Made by a program: the position numbers and the translations under genes
DNA from: Takashimella koratensis
Taxonomy: Eukaryota > Basidiomycota > Tremellomycetes > Trichosporonales > Tetragoniomycetaceae
Direction of reading: 5' to 3'
DNA: 51,843 nt
NCBI GenBank assembly: GCA_003116875.1
Contig: BCKT01000010.1
Location: 906,943 to 958,785, forward strand
Notes under the pieces: model-generated
Seen by the model: the letters and a program-made list of their open reading frames with translations, nothing else
Databases searched by the model: none
Told to the model about the DNA's origin: nothing
Shown here: positions 1-12,430 of the stretch, piece by piece
Position numbering within the stretch: position 1 is the first letter of the stretch
How the letters are laid out: each line of letters begins with the position of its first letter

Positions 1-25
1 CCCCCCCCCCCCCCCCCCCCCCCCC
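1..25. other. Poly-C run at window start (likely assembly artefact)
   Basis: The first 25 bases are all C. The same kind of run closes the window and flanks the internal N gap, so it most likely marks a contig edge and not biology. Confidence 0.7.
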
Positions 26-582
26 TCCTCTCAGTCGCGAGGTTTCTGGTCAATATCAATCACGTCGAGTTCCCCTTTTAAAACATACAGTAGCCTATGC
101 GGTGCCCTACGTTCTCTGACTTCTTATCCTGGGTCAGTCTCAGATCGGTACAGTAATCTGGATCCACCCTTTGCAGAGTTCTATACACATATATCTCTTT
201 TTGTGGTTAGGTACAGTGATTGGTTCAATTGGTTTACCCAATCCTCAGTCCCTTGTTCTTCTGCTTTCTCCACTCGTTCTTTTGACTTGAGTTACTTGTT
301 CCATACCTTCTCTTCCTTTCATATCCGCTCGTCTCCGGTCGATACGTACATACATTGATCATCGCCATGTACAACACTGCCTAATCGAGGATTACGACTT
401 GAACCTTTAGCTGCCTTACTATCACTCCAACACTTTTCTCGTGCTTGTTTATCCAAATCATTGTTCTGATCGTTCTACCAAATTCCAAATCGACTTGTGC
501 TCATAACGTTGTCCTTGACTCGATCGACTGCTGATCTCAATGCAGTGGTACCGATTCGCTTTGCTCGTGATCGACTCCAGAG
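26..582. other. Non-coding stretch downstream of the IVD gene
   Basis: No reading frame here has a recognisable product. The stretch is T- and C-rich and lies 3' of the minus-strand isovaleryl-CoA dehydrogenase gene, so it should hold that gene's 3' UTR and terminator. I see no RNA gene. Confidence 0.5.
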
Positions 583-3088
583 TCACTGAGCAACAGCTGA
601 CGAGGTAGCCGTTTGGAAAGCTTGATTGAATTCACGACCAATCAACATTCGTCGAATCTCTTGAGTACCAGCTCCGACTGTGTAAAGCCTCGCGTCGCGT
701 AAAAGTCTCCCTGCCGAGTAGTCTGAAAACACGGGGAAGGGTCGGTGGAAGGTTGACCAGATCAGTAGTGGGTGGAGAAAGAAAAAAGATGGAAGAAGAA
801 GACAGTTGGTCAGCCTCAGTAGGTCTGAGAACGATTTGAAGGGTGCTTATGGAGAGAAGTGGCAACAGAGTAGTGAAAAGGAGGCGACAGACTCACCATT
901 GATGTACCCGTTCCCGCCAAGGCACTGTTGAGCCTCCATCGCGACCTCGACGGCTCGATCAGACGAGTAGAGAATGGCGCCGGCGCAATCCTGAACTCAT
1001 CCATCAACGAAACGACGGCAATGAACAGGTAGAGGATAGCGAGTCAGCTACGTCAACTTGAATGATGTGGGAGCCAAGAGGCAATCAGGAGGGAAGACTC
1101 GACTCACTTGTCGCGAGATGTTCGCAGCGTCACAAGCTCGAGCGACTGCATAAACGTACGCCCTTGATGCTGAGAGCTTGGTATACATTTCTGCCAGACC
1201 TCTGTCAATATACATCCAAAGCATATAAATTAAATGGTGATCTTACCTGCGAGTTTCCCCTGCATCAACTGGAATGTCGCGATGGGTTTATCAAATTGTT
1301 TTCGATCATGTGTGTACTCCAACGCCAAATCGAGCGATGCCTGCATGATACTAAGTGAGGTATCAGTATATATCAAATAAAAAGGGTCAGAGATTACCCT
1401 AATGGACCGCCGCTGAGGACCAGACGCTCGAGGTCGAGACCCGACATGAGGACGGCGGCGCCTCGACCGGCCCCGCCAAGGACGTTAGAGTCGGGTATGT
1501 GGACGTTGTCAAAGAACAGCTCGGCCGTAGGTGATCCCCTCATCTAAGTTGGATATCAATTAGTTTCTTCCCTTCGCTTGTCCTCTATCCCCCTCTTCCC
1601 TCCTCCCTTTTTCATTTCACTTCATTTTCTTCGCCTGTCGCACATTTTCTGGAGTACAAGGGGAGAACAGGGTTGGAGTAGAGACTTACGCCAAATTTGT
1701 CGAGAGGCTCGCCGACTGAGAAGCCAGGGAACGAGCGCTCGACCAAAAACGCGGTGATGCCTTTGCTTGCTTGACCGGTAGCTGTACGTGCGTAGATCAA
1801 GAATGTCGAAGAGATGGGTGCGTTAGTGATCCTGGTCCATCGAAAGAGAGGACACGTCAGCAACTACAAGTCTCTTTGATAAAAGCTAACAGGTGGCTAA
1901 CAGTACAAGGTCATAGCGGCAAACTTTCATGTGTAGGTAGGTAGAGGGAGTGGTGAGATAACTTACCAGCACTTTGAACCGTTTAGGACCCACCCGCCGT
2001 CCACTTTCTCCGCCTTGGACCGCATGGAGACGACGTCTGACCCTGCGTTCGGCTCGGACATGGCGAGCGAGCCCACGTGCGTCCCATCAAGCAAGGGGGG
2101 GAGGTACTTGTCCAGTTGCTCGGGTGCTATTCGTCAACAGGGTCAGCTCGGAGTCGTATAGCGGAGATGGCGAAGAACATGGAGTGGGTAGATGATTAGG
2201 ACGGGAAAGGTGACGAATGACTTCGTCAGGAGCACTGATAGAGGTGGGGACGTACTTCCGTGTCGCATGAGTTGATTGACCATGAGGTTGGAGTGCGCCT
2301 GAGAGGGTATGAGCTGAGTCCAACCAAGTTAAAATCACGACTCACTCCGTAACTCAGCGCGACCGACGCTGACGCCCTCGACAGTTCTACGTCTAGAGTC
2401 AGCTTTGACCTCTCAGGGTCGAAACCAATGTGGACCCATCGACACAAGGGGCTCCTCACGTTCCCGGGCCCCGATCTCAACTGGTATTCATCGAAGAGGC
2501 TGCGTACCTTCCATAGCAATTGCATGCTCGAGGTAGCCCAGCCCCAGTCCGCCACGGGATTCGGGGACCGTCACGCCGAGCAGCCCCATCTCGCCGAGTT
2601 TCGGGAACACGTCCTACATGCGAGGATAGGTTAACGCAGTACGAGGGTACCGCGGATGAGATGAAGAGGGAGATCCGGGGGAGGATGGAGATCGAAAGGG
2701 GCCCTGGTGGCGAAGAATAGGTCGGGACAAGGGAGAAGGGGAGAAAGAGACGAAGAGGGGGGGAAGAGCGTACCGGAGGAAGCTTGTTGGTCTTGTCGAT
2801 CTCCATAGCTCTTGGAGCAAGTTCACGCTGTGCGAAGCCTTCGACGGCAGCTCTGAACTATAAGTCTCATCATCAGCCATGGTCCAGTCGGTTCAGTCTT
2901 GTAGTCTGGAAAGAGTCCGTCCTAGAGGTGGAGAGTCGACGTACCTCCTCTTGCGCGGTGGTGAGACCGGCCACAGCGGGGTTGTACGATGAGTAACCCC
3001 TTCGACTGAGACTTGTCCCGGCACTATGGCCAAGGATAGGCGGCTTCGTGAGCCGAGTGAGCCGGGTGAGTTGGAGAGGTCTGAACAT
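583..3088 (-). CDS. IVD: Isovaleryl-CoA dehydrogenase, mitochondrial (12 exons)
   Basis: This FAD enzyme of the mitochondrial matrix oxidises isovaleryl-CoA to 3-methylcrotonyl-CoA in leucine breakdown and passes electrons to ETF. The protein starts at 3088 ([13 protein letters not shown]), a basic, hydroxylated N-terminus typical of mitochondrial import. Exons in order encode [15 protein letters not shown], the [13 protein letters not shown] loop, [30 protein letters not shown] (flavin/substrate region), [58 protein letters not shown] and [18 protein letters not shown]. Two marks separate IVD from other acyl-CoA dehydrogenases: the catalytic Glu sits in LDLERL, and the loop that carries the Glu in medium-chain enzymes reads GAGT. 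The stop is TGA at 583-585. Eleven short GT-AG introns join in frame. It is co-directional with the AlaX gene 282 bases upstream. Splice sites were placed by eye. Confidence 0.93.
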
Positions 3089-3369
3089 GGACGGTGGTGA
3101 TGGTGGTGGTGGTGAATGAGAAAGAGACGACGACGCTGTGGTCGTCTTCTTTTCCGGTGATCGTGTGGTCGTTCGGTTAAGTCAGGATGTATTCCCGGCG
3201 TAGTTACAGTACACAACATTCCGAGACCGGCACCACTCTCGAACCGTCTATCGTCACAAGTCTATGCATATCCACTTGATATCTTCCAAGCCATATATCG
3301 ACAACCTTGTATGTATACATCTATACAACCCTTCCCTCTCTCCTCTCTCCCTTTCTCCCTCCTTCCTAT

Positions 3370-5284
3370 CTACTGATTTACCTCATCCACGACCGCCTTG
3401 ATTTTTTCCGTATCCGTAGACGTCCACTTCCCCTCTGATTTGGCCATGAACCTCCCTTTTGCTCCTCCACCTTTCACTCTCCCTTTCCCTCCTGCGTCCT
3501 CCAAGGCGCCCTTGACCTGCTCGTACACTTTCTTCGCCAGCTCGGGGTCCAGACACGAGACCAACACCAACGCCGGGGTCTGACCTGTTTGTGCCCCGGA
3601 CGCATTGCCTGACGGCGGTGGGACGGCAGAGGTCAATACGACCGCGGTAGTTTTGTTAGATGCGGTAAAGATGGAAGCAACGGTCCCGAGGAACTCGAAA
3701 TCATGCGTCGCTCGCTCAGTTCGGTGCAGCCATACCACCTTGAGCGGTGTGGAACCTTCTGCGGTTGTGGCAGCAGATACGAGGGTATCCGCGACGACTG
3801 TGCTCAGTTCCGCGCGGAGCAACTTTGCCTGGTCGGCGTACTCAGCTCGCAAGCTGTCCACCTTGGCCACGCGTTCAACCACGTCCGCGCGGCCCGTGCC
3901 CACGCTCTGGGCAGTGAGGGAGAGCTGCCTCGACGCGGTGAGGAGGTACTTCATAGCCCTAGGTCCAGCGAGGAAGAAAAGCCGCGTCGGGGTGAGAGAG
4001 GCAGGCTTGGTCGCTGTAGATGGTGTAGAAGGGGGGACGACGTGAATCTGGCCGATCAAGGAGAGAGAAGGGACCTGGGTTCCACAACATGCGTTGCGAT
4101 CAATTCCGTCAATATTGATGTGTCGGATCACACCCTAGTGACGGAGGACGTGTGTCAGTGTATATGCCAAGGAGAAACAACGCGAATAGAAGGTATGACA
4201 CTGAACATTTCAAGGCCCAAGCTTGAGCTGAGCCCACTTACCCCTGAATAATCCTTTGGAATCCCTCTACTCTCCCTATCAGCCTCGCTCGCTCCTCCCA
4301 ATCCCTCTTCCCCACCCTGGACGCTGACATCCACCCAGACCTTCCTATCCTCGGCAATCAGGTCGTTGCATCGCTTCTCGACGGCCTCGGCTTCGGCCCA
4401 GGTCAGGCCGCGCGGGAGCTCGACGTATGGCGCTTCGAGCGATGGGTGAGGCGCCATTCCCCATGAGAGAGTGGGGAGGTCGAGGGTGTCGAGGATGGCG
4501 GAGAGGAGATGTTGACCCGTGTGCAAGGCCATCTGCGACAATCAGCGAGGGTAAATGGGGTTACAGCAGAAGCGGCTAGAGTTAAAATACCTACGTGATC
4601 GATCCGGCGATCCCAGTTGACTTCGACCTCAATCTCGGTTCCAACGAGATCTAACTCATCAAGCGCCGGTCCGCCCTCTGGGACGCGGACAAAGTGGACA
4701 CTGTCCAATTTACGCCGGATACAACTCTCGACGGCAAAACTCTGCTTGCCTCCATTGGGATCGAGCACGTGAATCAACCCCGTATCAGGCGGCTGTCCCC
4801 CGCCTATGTACACAAGATCAGCACTTCGCAACCTTGTCCAATGTTCATACTTGAGGAGATAGGGCATCAACCCAAACTCAAACTCACCCTCGGGGAAGAT
4901 CACAGTATCCTCCAGTTCAACCTCCCATAGCGATCCCGAAGCAGGCGCAGAGTCGGCAACGACGGGCGCAGAGGATTTCTTCTTCTTTTCCTTCTCTCGG
5001 CCCTTTTGGACGGGGATCGCTGAGCCCTTGGTCACTGTGACGATTTTGGTCTTGAGTGTTCGGAGCAGAGGGTCGCCTGTGGTTGCGGCATACGAGTCAG
5101 TATCCAGTCCCCAGAGTCCAAATGTCTCGTATCCAGTGTTCATTACTCGAGCCCATTACTCACGCTGGCACGCGAGCAGACCGACGATCCGCTTGGCCGG
5201 GACTTGAGACGGGTCAAAGTGCAGCCTTGTATAATCTACCGGCGTCCTAGTCCCGCCCGGCAAGTCGTCCAGAGTGTATGTCAT
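3370..5284 (-). CDS. AlaX-type alanyl-tRNA editing protein (AARSD1-like)
   Basis: This free-standing editing protein hydrolyses Ser or Gly mischarged onto tRNA-Ala in the cytosol. The start at 5284 gives MTYTLDDLPGGTRTP; a short first exon ends ...LLACQ and joins in frame to RDPLLRTLKTK, matching the CQRD start of animal AARSD1. Next come the beta-barrel region (LEDTVIFPEGEFEFG, IGGGQPPDTG), the zinc/editing motif HxxxH in HTGQHLLSA, the INIDGIDRNACCGT segment, and a C-terminal AlaRS-like domain ending in a Gly/Lys-rich GGGAKGRFMAKSEGKW stretch. The residue after CCGT is Gln (codon CAG), where the family has the fourth zinc ligand His. The family call is firm; whether it still edits is open. 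The gene is divergent from the amidase gene. Confidence 0.88.
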
Positions 5285-6002
5285 CTTATTTTGGTCAGGT
5301 CGCAATCAGTAATTAATCTTCGGATTCAGATTCGGGGGATGGCTTGAGTTTGAGATCGATGCGGTCTCAGAAGGTATGGGTCGGGGTCGGGTCGGACGAG
5401 TTGAAGGTGATGATGAATGTCACGATAAGCCTAGCTGTGGGTTGGCGTCGTTTCGGAATCAAGGTGGTAGAAGGGGAGAGAATCAGGAGGAAAAAGGAAA
5501 GCGACAACCGGACAAAGGGCAAAGGCTAGCGGATATGACCGATGGCGAATCAGCATGCCACCAACGCCGGGCACTGGTACAATATATTCACGGGATTCGG
5601 GGGAGTCGGCGGTGCATACAGTGGGCCTGAGGCGGGCGCGAGGAGAAGAGACTGCAGAGGGAGGTGGGCAGGGCAGGCAGGGTGTATCCGGCGTACCCAG
5701 TGTGGAGCAAGAGGAGAAGGAGTCGTTCCGCCCACCCGGCGATAACCACGGCCGAGTGGCAGACGAGATTTGCTTATCTCTCGGTCGAGATGGAGAATGG
5801 CTTCACAGAGTCTGTCATCTATTCCGAAAGCTGGGCCGATTCCAACTAGTACCCCGAATCATTGACTGATACGTCCTTGTAGATAGCATAAGAGCTGCTG
5901 TGCTGCTGAGCTTTAACTGACCATCCCCTCATTTGCCCTCATCCCCACCACACCCCACCCCACCTCATCTCAACCAGCCCCAATTCTACCTTGCTGACCA
6001 CC
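5285..6002. promoter_or_regulatory. Divergent promoter region, AlaX gene / amidase gene
   Basis: These 718 bases separate two outward-facing start codons. Short frames occur but show low complexity and no family signature. The last 100 bases before the amidase ATG are C-rich, as at other starts in this window. No specific factor site was recognised. Confidence 0.5.
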
Positions 6003-8105
6003 ATGTCGTCCACTCTCGCGCCGTCCACGCTTAGCCCCAACAACCCCATCACCACGGCCGACGTCGAGTCGACTCTCTCCAAACTCGGCGTCAAAGTCCC
6101 CGAAGCACATATCAAGGACTACACCTCCCTCCTCACGGGTATCTGGGAGCTATGGAACAAAATCGATGGCATGGAGGACTATGTCCCTGCGGTAGACGAG
6201 GACAAGTTCCCGCGAACAGAAGTGCACAAGGCGGAGGGGGAGGAGAACGAGTTCAATGCTTGGGCGTGGAAGGCGACGGTCAAGGGCAACGTTGAAGGCG
6301 GGTTGTTGGCGGGCAAGACGGTCTGCCTCAAGGTGAGCGCGAGCGCAGGTTGTGGCCTAGGTAGAGGCAGAGGTCGGGAAGGGAGTGGTTGGGGGAAACA
6401 GAGAAGGATGGATTATGGCGGGAGGAAGGGACAGGAGGGGTTGAAGGGGGGGGGGGGGGGGAAGAGGGGGGGGTGGGTAAAGGAGGGGGGGACCCAGTTG
6501 AGCGGCACTCAGTGGAGAAAACTCGACAGGAAGCTAACACGCGCAGGACAACGTCGCGCTCAAGGGTGTCCCCTGCCTCCTCGGCACCGACGTCGTCCAG
6601 GACTGGACCCCCAACACCGACGCGACTATCGTTACCCGTATCCTCGAGGCGGGGGGNATCATCACTGGCAAAGCCGTGTGTGAGAACCTGTCTCTCTGGG
6701 GTTGCTCTTACTCCAGCGCCACTGGTGAGTCGAGTTCGCGTTCGAGTCTCGAGACCAAGCTCCAGTTCGAGCTTGAGTATCAACCGCGCTTTCGCCGTCT
6801 TTATAGGTGTGTTTGTGGGCAGGGGCTAACCATACGCCTTAGGACCCATTAACAACGCCTACGCCAAGGGATTCTCCGCTGGCGGGTCGAGCTCAGGGAC
6901 CGGTGTCCTCGTCGCCAAGGGCGAAGCTGACCTCGGTGTTGGTGGCGACCAAGGCGGTTCGATCCGTCTCCCTGCCGCTCAGAACGGCATCGTCGGTATG
7001 AAGCCGACTACGGGTCTTGTCCCTTACACCGGTATTGCGAGCCTCGAGCCGATCATTGACCACGCGGGACCTATGACCAAGGTGAGTTTTCTCAGAGTCA
7101 ATGGGTTTTCCTCAGTGCTCAAAAAGCGACTAAGCGTTCACCGGCGCGGAGCTAACTCCCCCCCTCCTCCAGACCGTCCTCGACAACGCGCTCTTCCTCC
7201 AGGTGCTCGCTGGTGCCGACGGCATCGACGACAGGCAACAAGCTGGCTGCCCCTTCCCTGGCGAGGTCCCTGCGTATGCCGAGCTCGCCAAAGAGGGCAT
7301 CAAGGGTCTCCGTATCGGGATCCTCACCGAATCTCTTGACCAGCCCCTCTCCGACGCACGAGTCTCTGCCCTCGTCGTCAAGGCCGCCGAACAGCTCCGA
7401 TCCCTCGGCGCGACCGTCGAAGAGGTCTCGGTCCCCATGCACAAGCTCGCGCCCGAGATCTGGTCCGTCGTGGGTCGAATGAGCTCGACCACCAGCTTCA
7501 AGGCCCAGAACTGTGGAAGGAGGCAGTTGTGCATGAACGACTTGACGGAGAAACTACTCCCCCTCGACCAGGACAAGTTTGATAAGATGTTCTGCAGTGG
7601 GATTAACACTATCCTCAACGGGACCTGGGGCTGGGACAACATGCCGCCTACAGTGAGTAACAGGGCGAATATGAACAGCTAGAGCTATGTGATAGAGAAT
7701 GTGGCAAGAGGTCCCGTGCACAGCTGACCCTACCCCCAGCTCATGGGCAAGGCGACCAACCTCATTCGCAAGCTTCGGGATGAGTACTACTCTGCTCTTG
7801 ACAAGTACGACGTCTTGATCACCCCTACACTCCCGATGCTCGCTCAGCCCCTCTTGGGTCCTGACGCCACTCCGGCCGAGTACATGGTTAACAGCGCCGG
7901 TATCTCCATGAACACCTCTGCGTTCAACATTACCGGTCTCCCGGCGCTCTCCCTCCCCGTCGGCTTCCTCCCATCCCTCCACGACAGCTCGGCAAACCTC
8001 CCCGTAGGCATGCAGATCGTCGCAAAGTTCTACCAGGAGGCAACAATCTACAAGGTCGCGTATGCGTGGGAGCAGGCAAACGACTGGAAGACTTTCGCTG
8101 TCTAG
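6003..8105 (+). CDS. Amidase-signature family hydrolase
   Basis: A Ser-cisSer-Lys amidase that hydrolyses a carboxylic amide to acid and ammonia; the substrate cannot be read from sequence. Five exons (6003-6332, 6547-6724, 6843-7081, 7173-7652, 7740-8105) give about 530 residues. The catalytic Lys lies in the LKDNVALKG junction; the amidase signature runs through [20 protein letters not shown] to [16 protein letters not shown], with the cis-Ser in SSSG and the nucleophile in GGSIR, then [11 protein letters not shown]. The DQGGSIR form resembles bacterial enantioselective amidases and fungal relatives more than fatty-acid amide hydrolases. The in-frame TTG at 5991 precedes the true ATG at 6003. 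There is no signal peptide, so it is probably cytosolic. One N at 6657 is the third base of a Gly codon (GGN), so the protein is unaffected. Confidence 0.88.
6446..6461 (+). repeat. Poly-G tract inside amidase intron 1
   Basis: Sixteen G in a row lie in the first intron of the amidase gene, within a longer G-rich, A-spotted stretch. It may be a real purine tract or a sequencing slip; length calls here are unreliable. Confidence 0.6.
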
Positions 8106-10276
8106 GTGAGGGTTTCCTGAGGCTGAGGGGAGGGAGCAGTGGGACCAGTCGGTCGGCCGAAAGGACGGAGAGAGGATAGCGAAGGAAGACGGAGAAGCGC
8201 AGGGACGGGTCGGGCAGAGATAGTGATCGCAGAATCAAAACTAGTCGGTCGTTCCTGTGCGGAAACGAAAAACGAGGTACTGTTTATAGAGGTACCACGG
8301 AGATGAGAAGACCCGTTGAACATGTCCGTTAGGGAAGGGATGCCACATGCCAAGGGTCAAGGACCTGCCTTGGAACCGAGTTGACGCACGCAAGTCAAGA
8401 CTTGTTTACAGCTTTGCAAGTGTGGTGGCCGGACGGACCGACTGCTGCGTATGCAAGTGCTGTACATACGCAAGTGTGGTTCCTTGTGCAGCCACCTTGT
8501 CTTCGGCTTGCCCCGGTGCTCGCTGACGGCCGACGCTGACCGTGGAAGGGTAAACAAAAGTGAAGAGGCAGTACTGTACATGGGGTCATGACCCTTTGAC
8601 GAGGAGCATGCTAACTGCTGCGGTGCGAGTAGTGTATTGAGTGAGACCAAAATAACCACCTCCTCGACTGCTAGGTGGTCATTGTTGCCAAAGGGAGAAT
8701 GTAGGGAGGTGACGTGATGGGTTGATGGGTTGATGGTTGATTGCTGTCCCCATCACAAATACACATCAATCACATCCGCAATCACCTTTTCCCTGCGTAC
8801 GGAGACGGGTCGCGCGCCCAGGATCCGTGCTAGCCCGCTTAACGTCCTTTCAGGGTGAGCCGAGATTCAACGGAATTTTATCCACCCGAAAGGAGCTCCT
8901 GGGTGGAAGCAAGGGATCCCTTTGGGTTCTGCATGCTTTGTTTGACTTCCCCTCGCCCTTCGCCCTCTGCCCTCTGCCCTCCTGGGCCCTGGTTGATCAA
9001 GGGGCAAGCGTGTTTTGAAAGTTGATGCGCGTTTTGTGGGTGATGGGTGGGTGATGGTGCTGGTGGCAAGTGACCCCGTGCTGTCTTTGTTCGCTGCTAC
9101 AACTGGCTCGTGCGTTATTGTCCCAACCCATCCATCCACATCTCCTCGACGACACTACCACCCATTCCATAATACCAGTAAAACCCTACACCCAACGATC
9201 TCATCAGCACCGCCCTCAGGTCGAGCAGAAAAGGCTGGTCCCGTCTTTGCTTGTCCTCGTCGCTTGGCTGCCTCCTGCCTCTTCCCTTGCCCAACCTCGG
9301 TCTCGCTCTCCCCTGTCTGGCAGCAATTGATTCAGGCGGTTGGTTGATTGTTTTCGCTCCTTGTGGTGGTCTCGGGACGTGGGTTGTGCCGAGGGTGCCA
9401 AACGCCAGGGGCAAGAGCAGAGGCCCCCTACCTCCAGATCGGACCCATCAACTCTCCCTGGCCCTGACGCGTACATCACGCTTTCCCTGAATGACCCGAC
9501 ACGAAGGGGACGGCCAGTGATTGTTTGCATTGCACCATACAACACGACTTGTTCCAACTCACGGGACATGTCAACAACACCGCACCTTTTCATCTCCAGA
9601 TCCTCCACTCTCTGTCCCCTCTCCCTTGCCTCCCTCCCCTCCTCCTCTCCTCCCCTCTCTCCCTCCCCTTCCCCCGCACGCTCCAAATCCGCAGACCCAG
9701 CACCCACCCATTGGGAGAGCGTCTCAGACTAGTACGACGACCGCTTGTCCACTCTGCCTGCTTTTTTGTTCGTTCTTCGACAAACAACGACACCAACACC
9801 AACACCACCTCACCCACCCACACTCGTCTCATCTCGTCTCCATCTCATCTCTCATCACCCATCTCACAACCTCACACCTGTCTCCCTCTCTCATCGCTCA
9901 ATCTCACCGCCTCGACCTCGAAAGGACCGAAGCGAACAAGGGAAGGATTACCAGGCGTTGCGACCATCAAGCCACGGTTGATTTCTCAACAAAACGACGA
10001 AAGGGAGCACAAGCCCTCGCCTGAGCCTGGTTTCGTCTCATCATCAAACGCCTGGGCCTCTATTCTCCACTCCCCTTCCCCCTTTACTTGGACTCTAGCT
10101 CTAGCCCCCGCTGTCCTCGTCTCTTGCATCTCTCACATCTACCACAACTCCGACCATAACCACATTCGTTACATAGTTTGACCTAAAGTCGCTCGTTCTC
10201 CACCTTCACCCCTCTTCTCTCCCACCCGTACAAACCTCTCTCCCCCATTCACCGACCACTCTTTCACCCTCTCAAC
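8106..10276. other. 2.2 kb non-coding region before the glyoxal oxidase gene
   Basis: No frame on either strand looks like a real protein. The first third is mixed composition and should hold the amidase 3' UTR. From about 9100 the plus strand becomes strongly pyrimidine-rich, with repeated CTCTCTCC, CTCATCTC and CACC runs up to the ATG at 10277, which suggests a long 5' leader or promoter for the oxidase gene. A frame at 9525-10181 is only Ser/Pro/His-rich readthrough of these tracts. Confidence 0.5.
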
Positions 10277-12430
10277 ATGCTTTCCTCACTCCTTCTCCTC
10301 GCGACCGCTGCCTCGGCGGCGTTGCACGGGGAAAGGCAGTCCCGACACCGCGATATCGCACGTTCATACGAATACGAGAGCGGGCCCAGCTACGACCGGA
10401 GAGCGTCATCGACAACCTCGGCCCCGGCAGGTGCCTTCTCGATCATTGGTAACTCGGGTGTCTCGGCGCAGATGATGTTCTTGGGGTGAGCATCTCAAAC
10501 GTCCTACCCCAACTCCAACCACCCCATTCCGTTCTATTTTGAGCAATCGCCACCGTCTAAACAAGACTAACTCTATTTCAGCACCAAGGACACCGTCTTC
10601 ATTCTCGACAAGACTGAGAACAACTCGATGACTGTGACGACCAACGGCGTGACCCACCCAGCTTGGGGTACCTACTACAACCTCAACACCAACGTCGCGA
10701 CTCCCATGGAAGTCACATCCAACACCTTCTGTGCTGGTGGTTTCTCCCTCGCCAACGGGTCCTGGGTCGTCTTTGGTGGAAACCAGCCCGTCACGTACGG
10801 CGGTGTCGCGGTCAACGACAAGACCAACAACCCAACCGGCGCAAACCCTTACGACGACGCAGACGGTGGTGCCGCGATTCGACTACTGCAAACACCTTGC
10901 GACGACGGGACTTGCGGCTGGACGGAAGGTGGTTCGTCATTGACCATGTGGGCTAAGCGATGGTACCCTACCATCGAGGGTCTCGCGGACGGCTCGGTCA
11001 TTATTCTCGGTGGTGACCACAATGGTGGATACGTCTCGACGTTTGCTCAAAACGAACCTACTTACGAGTACTGGCCCAAGCAAGCTTCTGCCAACATCAG
11101 CATGGCCTTCCTCAACTACACCGTCCCTGTCAACCTCTTCCCGCTCACTTGGCTTATGCCCAGCGGTAAACTTTTCTTGCAAGCGGCCTACACTTCGATC
11201 CTATACGACATGGAATTGCAGAACGAGATTGCCTTGCCCGACATGCCCTACGCTCAGCGAGTCTACCCTGCCTCTGCCGCTGCCGTCATGCTTCCCCTCA
11301 CCCCGGCGAACAACTACACTGCCACTGTCTTGTTCTGCGGTGGTTCGTCGGCGTTTCTCGGTAACTCGTCCGACGGCGGGGCGGGCTACAACATCACCTC
11401 GCAGGTCGCCGACGACTCGTGTGTTCGTATCAACCCGGACGACGCGAACCCCAAGTACACTGACGACGATGACTTGCCCGAGCCCCGATCGATGGGTCAG
11501 CTCATCTACCTTCCGGACGGCACTCTGTGGCTCGGTAACGGTGTCGGCTACGGTACCGCTGGCTACGGTGACAACGGCTTCTCCATCGGCCAGAGTTACG
11601 GCCAGCACCCAGTCTACATGCCCGCGATCTACAAGTGAGTCTAGTCTAGCAACCCCTTCCCATGTATCTCGCTGACCCCTTATAGCCCGAACGCGCCGTC
11701 TGGCTCGCGCTTCAGCCGCACAGGTCTCTCCGCATCGACACAGGAGCGCATGTACCACTCTACCGCTATCCTTCTCGCCGACGGCTCGATTCTCGTCTCT
11801 GGCTCCAACCCGAACAAGGACTTTACCACCACTCCCTGGGCGACCAAGTACACTGTTGAGAAGTGGTACCCTCTCTGGTACAACCAGCCTCGCCCGCAGC
11901 CTAGCGGCTTCCCCAGCTCGCTCAGCTACGGTGGTCCCGCGTGGAACCTCACCTTCACCAATGCCACTGCCGACCCTACCACCGCCAAGGTTGTCGTGAT
12001 CCGCACTGGTTTCTCCACCCACTGCATGAACTTTGGCCAACGGTACCTCGAACTCGAGACCTCTTTCTCTATGGACAAGTCGACCGGTATCATCACAATG
12101 TTTGTTGCGCAGATGCCACCCAACGCCAACCTTTTCGTCCCCGGTCCCGCGATGATCTTCCTCGTCGTTGACGGTGTCCCCTCCGAGGGCGAGATGATCA
12201 TCATCGGGTCAGGTAACATTGAAACTCAGGCAACCGCGCAGGCCGCGGTCTTGCCTGCTTCCGAGGTTGTCGTCTCGGGTGGCTCCGCCTCGACCGTCGC
12301 CACGACTGGGTCGACCACAGCTACGGGCAAGACACAGACGGCCGCCAAGTCCGCTGCGTCTTCCACCCTCGCCGGGTCCCCGATCCTCGCGATCGTCGTC
12401 GCTGCTCTACTCTCCCTCGCTTGGATCTAG
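10277..12430 (+). CDS. Glyoxal oxidase-like copper radical oxidase (AA5_1), probably GPI-anchored
   Basis: Secreted copper radical oxidases of this family oxidise aldehydes such as glyoxal or methylglyoxal and release hydrogen peroxide. Three exons (10277-10485, 10582-11634, 11686-12430) give 668 residues. The N-terminus MLSSLLLLATAASAALHG is a signal peptide. The active-site set is visible: the crosslinking Cys in SNTFCAGG, the radical Tyr in AKRWYPT, the axial Tyr and His in ERMYHSTA, and the last copper His in STHCMNFGQR. Kelch-like repeats DGSVIILGGDHN and DGSILVSGSNPN flank them. The C-terminus has a Ser/Thr/Ala-rich linker and ends SPILAIVVAALLSLAWI, a hydrophobic tail typical of GPI attachment, so the enzyme is probably held at the membrane or wall. 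The actual substrate is not readable. Confidence 0.92.

Noticed and set aside
9525..10181. A 218-codon plus-strand frame
   Set aside because: Composition is Ser/Pro/His/Leu readthrough of CT and CA tracts with no domain, in a region that looks like a leader.
11201..12040. A 279-codon frame antisense to the glyoxal oxidase gene
   Set aside because: The plus strand carries clear copper-site motifs in frame; the antisense frame has no family signature and reflects codon bias.
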